A DNA stretch of 64,000 nucleotides, from contig OY292275.1 in assembly GCA_958496175.1 (NCBI GenBank), positions 45,275,701-45,339,700 on the forward strand, written 5' to 3'. Made by a program: the position numbers and the translations under genes. The stretch is from Sisyra terminalis (taxonomy: Eukaryota > Arthropoda > Insecta > Neuroptera > Sisyridae). The notes under the pieces were generated by a model. That model was not told the origin of the DNA, ran no database searches, and saw nothing but the letters and a program-made list of their open reading frames with translations. Below are positions 58,946-64,000 of this stretch, piece by piece (the stretch's first letter is position 1; each line of letters opens with the position of its first letter).

Positions 58946-59530
58946 GGGAAACACAATTGTGTAAGTTACAATAGACCGCAGCACATTCGCTTGCGTTGCT
59001 CCACTTAATCTAGTCTAATGAAACAGCTTGGTCGAGAAACTTGTGTCGACCTCTCGGTCTTTCGGTCCGCTGTCAACATTCGGTCAGCCGCTCGAACCAT
59101 CCCCAACCCTCGAATCCTTCATCCCCCATCGCACTATCCACTTTCCACTTGCGGTTACTTGTATAACTGACTTACGGCCACTAGTTTCGACCACATCAAA
59201 TTTTCCACTTTGTTACACTTCGTTTTACGGCGACGAAAGTTTTAGTTTAGTTTCAAGCGGCAACTATGTAAAGCATTTGCAAATCGTGTCTTGACACTTT
59301 TGCAATAACTCGTCGTCACTTTGGTTGGCGCGTTTAGTTGAGAAATCTTTTGCGTTTCCGATTTCCTTTTGTGCCACTTAGTGTTCCCTATAATGCCTGC
59401 CAACAACCACGAATATTTCACTGTCCCTATGCGCTCTCGGGATTGCAATCAGCGACAGATCACAAAGCCATTTCTCAACAAAAGGAGTTCACATTTTATG
59501 TCGATTTGCTCCCACACAAAACGTTTATAA
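58946..59530. other. GC-richer block, possible promoter or non-coding exon
   Basis: This block is notably less AT-rich than its flanks and rich in TCG and CGA. Frames 59028-59294 (+), 59338-59541 (+) and 59242-59448 (-) are open but show no domain. A regulatory region is possible; nothing identifies it. Confidence 0.3.
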
Positions 59531-59838
59531 GACACAAATGATTACTGAAATCGATTGAAAAGAAGATAAAATTTAAAAAAAAAATATATAAAAAACTTAC
59601 TTCAAAAAATAGATAAATGATAGGTTCTGTTTGGTTATATAACCACTGGAGTATACAAACGTCTAAACAGAAATATTTGCTTTGCACACTATTACAATTT
59701 TCACTATTATTTTTCAAAGGATGTCAACATTGAGAGAAGTTACCCTAATTTAAGTACCCTAAATATGAGGTTGGTTTGAAAGAAATGTACCTAATATTTC
59801 TTTTTAATCGATAAATTGGTTGTGTCCATAATTTACAT
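59531..59838. other. AT-rich spacer, nothing recognised
   Basis: No gene or named repeat. Confidence 0.35.
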
Positions 59839-59905
59839 AATATTATTTATTTTTTTTAGTAGGAAAGTGGACTTAAAGGATGTAAATCCATATACTAATT
59901 ATTAA

Positions 59906-59953
59906 TTTAGCGACGTTTCGGTCCTTTATTTGACCTTCATCAGGCTTCTCAAA
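59906..59953 (-). ncRNA. Hammerhead-like motif, left arm
   Basis: - strand: TTT-GAGA-AGC (stem I 5' side), CTGATGA at 59943-59937, extra A, GGTC-loop-GACC stem II, GAA, self-complementary ACGT as stem III, C at 59912, then GCT-AAA (stem I 3' side). Stem III has no loop, so folding would need two copies pairing with each other, as in described dimeric hammerheads. Stem I is short. Confidence 0.5.
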
Positions 59954-60056
59954 GTCATATTAATACTATCACATGTTTATAGAATCTTTCAGAACATTCT
60001 TAATTGTTAAATTATGAATATGAAAGGTTCTATAACCATGTGATTGTATTAATATG

Positions 60057-60107
60057 GTTTTTAGAAGCCTGATGAAGCTCAAATAAAGGACCGAAACGTC
60101 GCTAAAG
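60057..60107 (+). ncRNA. Hammerhead-like motif, right arm, one stem II mismatch
   Basis: CTGATGA lies at 60069-60075 and GAAACGTC at 60093-60100. Stem II is GCTC against GACC, so one pair is lost relative to the left arm. Stem I AGC/GCT is kept. It is probably weak or inactive. Confidence 0.45.
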
Positions 60108-60258
60108 TAATAATTAGTATATGGATTTACATCCTTTAAGTCCACTTTCCTACTAAAAAAAATAAATAATATTATTTCTTTATTGTAGAGTTTCAGATCC
60201 TCGATGATGAATAACTGGCAAAAATATTCAGAGGACTAGGATCAAATAATAATCAGTC

Positions 60259-60287
60259 AAAATCGAACCGCTGAGCGGTTCGATTTT
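60259..60287. repeat. Perfect hairpin, 13-bp arms and 3-nt loop, ending in a T run
   Basis: AAAATCGAACCGC, loop TGA, GCGGTTCGATTTT. It looks like a bacterial terminator but lies in a eukaryotic repeat, so an RNA structure or RNA polymerase III stop (TTTT) in the retroelement transcript is more likely. Confidence 0.8.
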
Positions 60288-60462
60288 TTAAAATAACGTC
60301 ATTTTTAACCAATTTTAATTATTTTTATTGAAATTTTATTTTATATATTTTTATGAAAAACATTTTTTTATGTATCTTGAGAGTTTTATGATTGTTTTTA
60401 TCAACTGTACCGTATAAAAATGAATGGACAATGATTATTTTTAACAAGGTTAATGCGATTGT

Positions 60463-60515
60463 TTACGAACGCCTGAGGAAGGTTCAATAACCGGGCTGAA
60501 ACGTCGCGTATGTAA
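60463..60515 (+). ncRNA. Hammerhead ribozyme, type I, stem III self-complementary (dimeric form)
   Basis: TTAC-GA-ACGC (stem I 5' side, 60463-60472); CTGAGGA (60473-60479); extra A; GGTTC-AATAACC-GGGCT (stem II, five pairs in RNA of which three are G-U, 60481-60497); GAA (60498-60500); ACGT (60501-60504); C at 60505 (cleavage position); GCGT-AT-GTAA (stem I 3' side, 60506-60515). Stem I has two 4-bp helices around a 2x2 internal loop. ACGT can pair only with a second copy. Predicted cleavage is after 60505. Confidence 0.65.
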
Positions 60516-60570
60516 TGAAAAGTTTTGACTGATTATTATTTGATCCCAGTCCTCTGAATATTTTTACCAA

Positions 60571-62894
60571 CATTATTTCTTTTTAATATCAGTACAAATA
60601 AAAAAAGTAAAAAAAAAAATACAAAACAAAATTACTTTTCACCTAATATGATTGAGTACACAAAACAGAAAATATTCTTTCTTACATCTTAAAAGCAAAT
60701 TTTTTCTAAACTTTGGTCATTTGTCTCACAAACTGGAATAAAAATTTCTTAAAATAGTTTTGATAAATTGATAATTAGCAGTAGGTATTCGTAATTGAAG
60801 AAACTAATCTTACAAGTGAGAAATAGTCATTTCTCAACATTTCCATCTCACGAATTCATTTTTACTTTCGGTCGTAGTTTCGGCTTGACGGCAGCCAAAA
60901 CCGAAACTTGTTTTTTTTGCCGAAATTAGGCCGAAACTAAAAGTTTAATCGAACACTATCAATTACATATCGCCGCCTGTTTATGTACCGGAACACTATA
61001 AAAATTATTTATTTACGTGTAGAAAACAAAACTTACTTTTTTCTGTATCAAAAAGCTATACAATAAATTATTACAGTCAACGCAATGTTTCTGAAATATT
61101 TGGACAGGACAACGTCGGTCGTAGCTATTTTATATATAAATTAAGACATCTTAAAAATTATAAATCATATAATGCCCCGAAAGCTTTCACTTTTAAATTA
61201 CGTTCTGGAACCATTTTAAATTATAACTGATATTAAAAAACCTAAGAAAAAGAAATTCTCAAAAAAAGGCAAACCAAAATTCTCTATTCAAATAATCCAC
61301 CTATAAGCTAAAGCATAAGTGCCATTTTAACATGGGAAATGTGAAAAAACAAAACTCTGACCTCTATGATTATGTACCATAACTGACAAGATATAGGTAT
61401 ATTACCAAACGTATTTGAAATTCACAATTTTAAAAATAGAACAAACAAAGTTGAAAGCTTTAAATAAACCAAATCTATCACAAAGGCAAATAAACACGTT
61501 TAAACGACGTCGACGTCACCCCATCAAAAAATGACACTGATCAAACATTTGAAATTCTCCCCATTCATCTTGGCATGTCTAAGGTCAATTCCCATTTTTT
61601 GCCAACCCTACATTTCCCGTTGAAATGCTCCGACTAGTTTACATAACTAACCGACATACAGACAGCTCTTCTTATTGATAAATCAAATGGAAAGCAAGGT
61701 GAATGTCAATAGTTCTCAAATCATTTCAATAGCGACGTGTTGGAGAGTGAAAGAGCATCACGACATTTTTATTTTAACCTTTACACTGCGAAACTTCCGA
61801 TGAAATAATCATAAGTTTAACGCGAAAAAAATTATAGGTCAACTCTATAAAGCTTGTGAGTAGATTCCACCTAAAATCAACAAAAAAAAAAGTTCCTTTA
61901 ACTTGGAAAATATTTGTCTCGTACATTAAAACTTGTTAACAGTTCAAATTAGATAAGCAACTTAATGAAAATACGTGAAAATTAACTAATCTAACGAATT
62001 TCCGCCACTCGTTATTTAGATAATGTAATTCTTTGCCTTAATGATTTTTCGTATAACATAAAAACTTCTAGTTTATCAGTTTCTGGTTGTTGTGCTTTAG
62101 TTATAATTATATGACCTGAAAAGTGTAATGGTAAAATTTTATCAAAACTACAAATTATCCTTTAAAATTCTCACGAGAACCTTACAAGTACAATAAATTT
62201 AAAAGAAAAATGGTTTCCAGACTGTATTTCCGATTTTTTCTACCAGTAATTAGTGTTTGGATGCAAATTGTTTAGATTTCAACACTTTTGCTTTTCCTTC
62301 AAAGATTTCAAACTTTCTTATATAACTACCAATATTCTCTCATTTTCTTTGAGAATACCACCAATTAAAAACGCTATTTTCTTATAACCACATCTATTAC
62401 TATAATTCCTTCGTTGGTTTTTCTGAATACTATTCTATCAGTGCTATACAAGCACGGCAACGGATAATCCAATTTTCCATATAGTTTTGAGTTCCTTCAG
62501 CAATTTTTCTTCATGGCCTCAATCGACTTATGGCATGTTCTCCGGAACAGTTACGGTAGCTGAGTGATGACTTTTTTTGGGCTCAGCCAAAAATCTAATC
62601 AAAATCAGGGAAGAATGTGATGATGTATAAATCATGGTAAATAATCCATGAATTATTTACCCACAAATCTAGTCGTTTACCGAATGAATGTGAACCAAAA
62701 TATTTTAAATCGATCCTTAAAAAGGACCTTACACGAACAGTAATACTATCAGTATCCCCTTAATCCCTATCACTTTAACGGCATCTTTAGGCGCGGCTAC
62801 GCGTGGCCAATACCGATGCTATGAAATTAAATAATTTTGAATTTTTTCAATATCTAATAGTAACACTATGAAAGAAATGTGAAAAGGGGGAGGA
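60571..62894. other. AT-rich intergenic DNA, nothing recognised
   Basis: No open frame with family resemblance. A small hairpin (ggtaaataatccatgaatta, then tttacc) lies near 62637-62662. The phrase cgaaact recurs near 60865-60940. Confidence 0.35.
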
Positions 62895-63030
62895 CTGCTA
62901 AGTTCTTATTAGTTACCCCTTTAGCGCTCTAGGACTACCTGGCATGAGTTGGAAAATATCAATAAAGGCGCATTTTACCTGAGATTTATCTCACAAAAAG
63001 TTTCTAGGATGCAACTTTGGGGAACTCATT
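62895..63030 (+). pseudogene. RNase-H-bearing LINE C-terminal fragment, strongly decayed
   Basis: In two adjacent frames: LGLPG, then HELENINKGAFYLRFIS at 62943-62993, matching LLGPPG and HELGNIHRDPVDCLLRFIS of the 58-kb copy. It is followed by AGTTTCTAGGATGCA, a shortened form of that copy's 3' hairpin. This is the third copy of this family in the window. Confidence 0.7.
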
Positions 63031-64000
63031 ACAGAGATCTCTAGAAATCAGAGAAGATTATAACTTTGAATGGCATTTGTTAGTATTTATTAATCAATGT
63101 GTTTCTCTAGGATATTTTCAGTACTACACACTTATGTTCTTTCAGAAAATTGGCAAAGATTTTACTGATAACCATATAAACTTCTATCCTGGATTTTTCA
63201 AATTGAATTTAGATTAAAAAGATGCAGAATAGTTTTCTGGCAAAATTTTTAAAAATGAAGCAAAAATTTGTTCTAAAATAAAGTAATACGCAAGCGATTT
63301 AAAGACACTTTCTAATTTCTTCCACTTCAGAAAAGAATAATGGTCCAAAAACTTACAATTCAAATAATAGTTCTTAATTAGAAATCAACAAGAAACTAAA
63401 GTAAATGTTTGACGAAATTATAGAAAATATATTATTAGATACATGATCTATTATTTGAATATAAACCAAAATAGAACTAAAAAGTTAGCAACGACATGCA
63501 ATCGTCAGTTACAAAAAGTGTAATACACATTTTGATTAAGTTGATATAATTATTTGAATAATTACGGGCGTCACGTTTTTCCCAAACAAATAATTTATAT
63601 TAAATTGAAAACTTAAAAACCTTTTGTGCGGCTGTTTTTGCTAAACTTTTTTAATTTAACTAATTTTAGCAAGGCAATTTGTAAATTTTCTTGCCTGTGA
63701 TTTTAACATGTAAAAGTTATGTATTTACAAGCTGAAAAGATAAAGTAATTTTTGCAACGTCAAAGTTTACTTCTCACAAAGAAATTAGTTCACGCAATTT
63801 GATTTTTAAGTGTTTTTGTAGCTGCAAGATATGCTATTTTGTCACGCAACTTCTTTTTGGTTCAGGAAAATGGATTGGTATAATAATAGTTAAAACTTGT
63901 CTTGATAATAACCGTTTCGTTATTGGAATTTTCAAAATTTGATAAAATTTCGCATTTTGTTTATCTTAATTTTTTCAGCTTCTTAAATACAACAAGGATA
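63031..64000. other. AT-rich intergenic DNA to the window end, nothing recognised
   Basis: The open frame at 63017-63217 begins inside the LINE remnant and then continues as random-looking sequence. Confidence 0.35.

Larger units (their letters stand above)
59839..60173. mobile_element. Near-perfect palindromic element with two hammerhead-like cores
   Basis: The arms 59839 to about 59995 and about 60020 to 60173 are inverted copies with few differences, for example ggacttaaaggatgtaaatc in both. Each arm carries gcgacgtttcggtcctttat, the reverse of a GACC-GAAACGTC hammerhead end. The outer ends are aatattatttatt. Size and arrangement parallel the 40.6-kb foldback, but the sequence is a different family. 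Confidence 0.8.
60180..60570 (+). mobile_element. Hammerhead-bearing foldback repeat, second family
   Basis: The ends are inverted copies: aaaatattcagaggactagg at 60214-60233 and the reverse of cccagtcctctgaatatttt at 60544-60563, extending through tcaaataataatcagtcaaaa. The interior holds a 13-bp-arm hairpin at 60259-60287 and a complete-looking hammerhead at 60463-60515. A decayed inverted copy lies at 56985-57290. No protein is encoded. Confidence 0.75.

Noticed and set aside
60259..60287. Bacterial-type transcription terminator
   Set aside because: The shape fits, but the surrounding DNA is a eukaryotic repeat and no bacterial gene is present.
1..64000. CRISPR array or prokaryotic operon
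   Set aside because: No regularly spaced identical repeats and no closely packed open frames; introns and eukaryotic transposons throughout.

Overview
The window is about 64 kb of AT-rich eukaryotic DNA. Long intergenic or intronic stretches, short GT-AG introns (60 and 64 bp beside 664 and 740 bp), polyadenylation signals and mixed transposon relics (Jockey-like and RNase-H-bearing LINEs, mariner, Helitron, hAT-like MITEs, Penelope-type hammerhead repeats, a tRNA-derived SINE) suggest an insect genome. A dipteran is possible, but the order cannot be fixed from the sequence alone.

There is one clear protein-coding gene, at the left end on the + strand (2270-6082). It is the 3' part of a gene for a long coiled-coil protein that resembles the MTUS1/ATIP family of microtubule-associated tumour-suppressor proteins. 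Five coding exons splice in perfect phase to give about 760 residues: a Pro-rich linker, a GVEAL-type motif, a coiled coil of about 300 residues, a NEELRWKL motif, and a Ser-rich acidic tail of about 370 residues. The first exons lie left of the window. An alternative first exon (2868-3005) has a good start context and a consensus donor. It joins in phase 0 to the coiled-coil exon, giving a predicted isoform of 733 residues.

From 6.1 kb to the right end I find no second convincing gene. Two weak candidate exons are listed: 11824-11842 on + and 38731-38892 on -. The rest is a graveyard of transposons: decayed LINE fragments at 15.5, 21.8-22.9, 35.1, 44.2-45.2, 57.9-58.4 and 62.9 kb; a mariner fragment at 34.8 kb; a solo LTR at 31.2-31.6 kb with paired heat-shock-element-like motifs; a Helitron at 50.7-51.1 kb beside a hAT-like MITE; four copies of a tRNA-derived SINE; several foldback elements; and a degenerate tandem array at 33.9-34.5 kb.

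The most interesting signal is a family of foldback repeats at 40.56-40.98, 54.25-54.33, 56.5-56.6, 57.0-57.2, 59.84-60.17 and 60.2-60.57 kb. These carry type I hammerhead-ribozyme cores (CTGANGA, stem II, GAAA, short stem III, cleavage C) like those described in Penelope-like retroelements. The copy at 40680-40735 (-) has all three stems intact on paper. The copy at 60463-60515 (+) has full stems I and II and a self-complementary ACGT stem III, which suggests that it acts as a dimer. Several copies lie in head-to-head inverted pairs, and no coding part of a Penelope element is visible.
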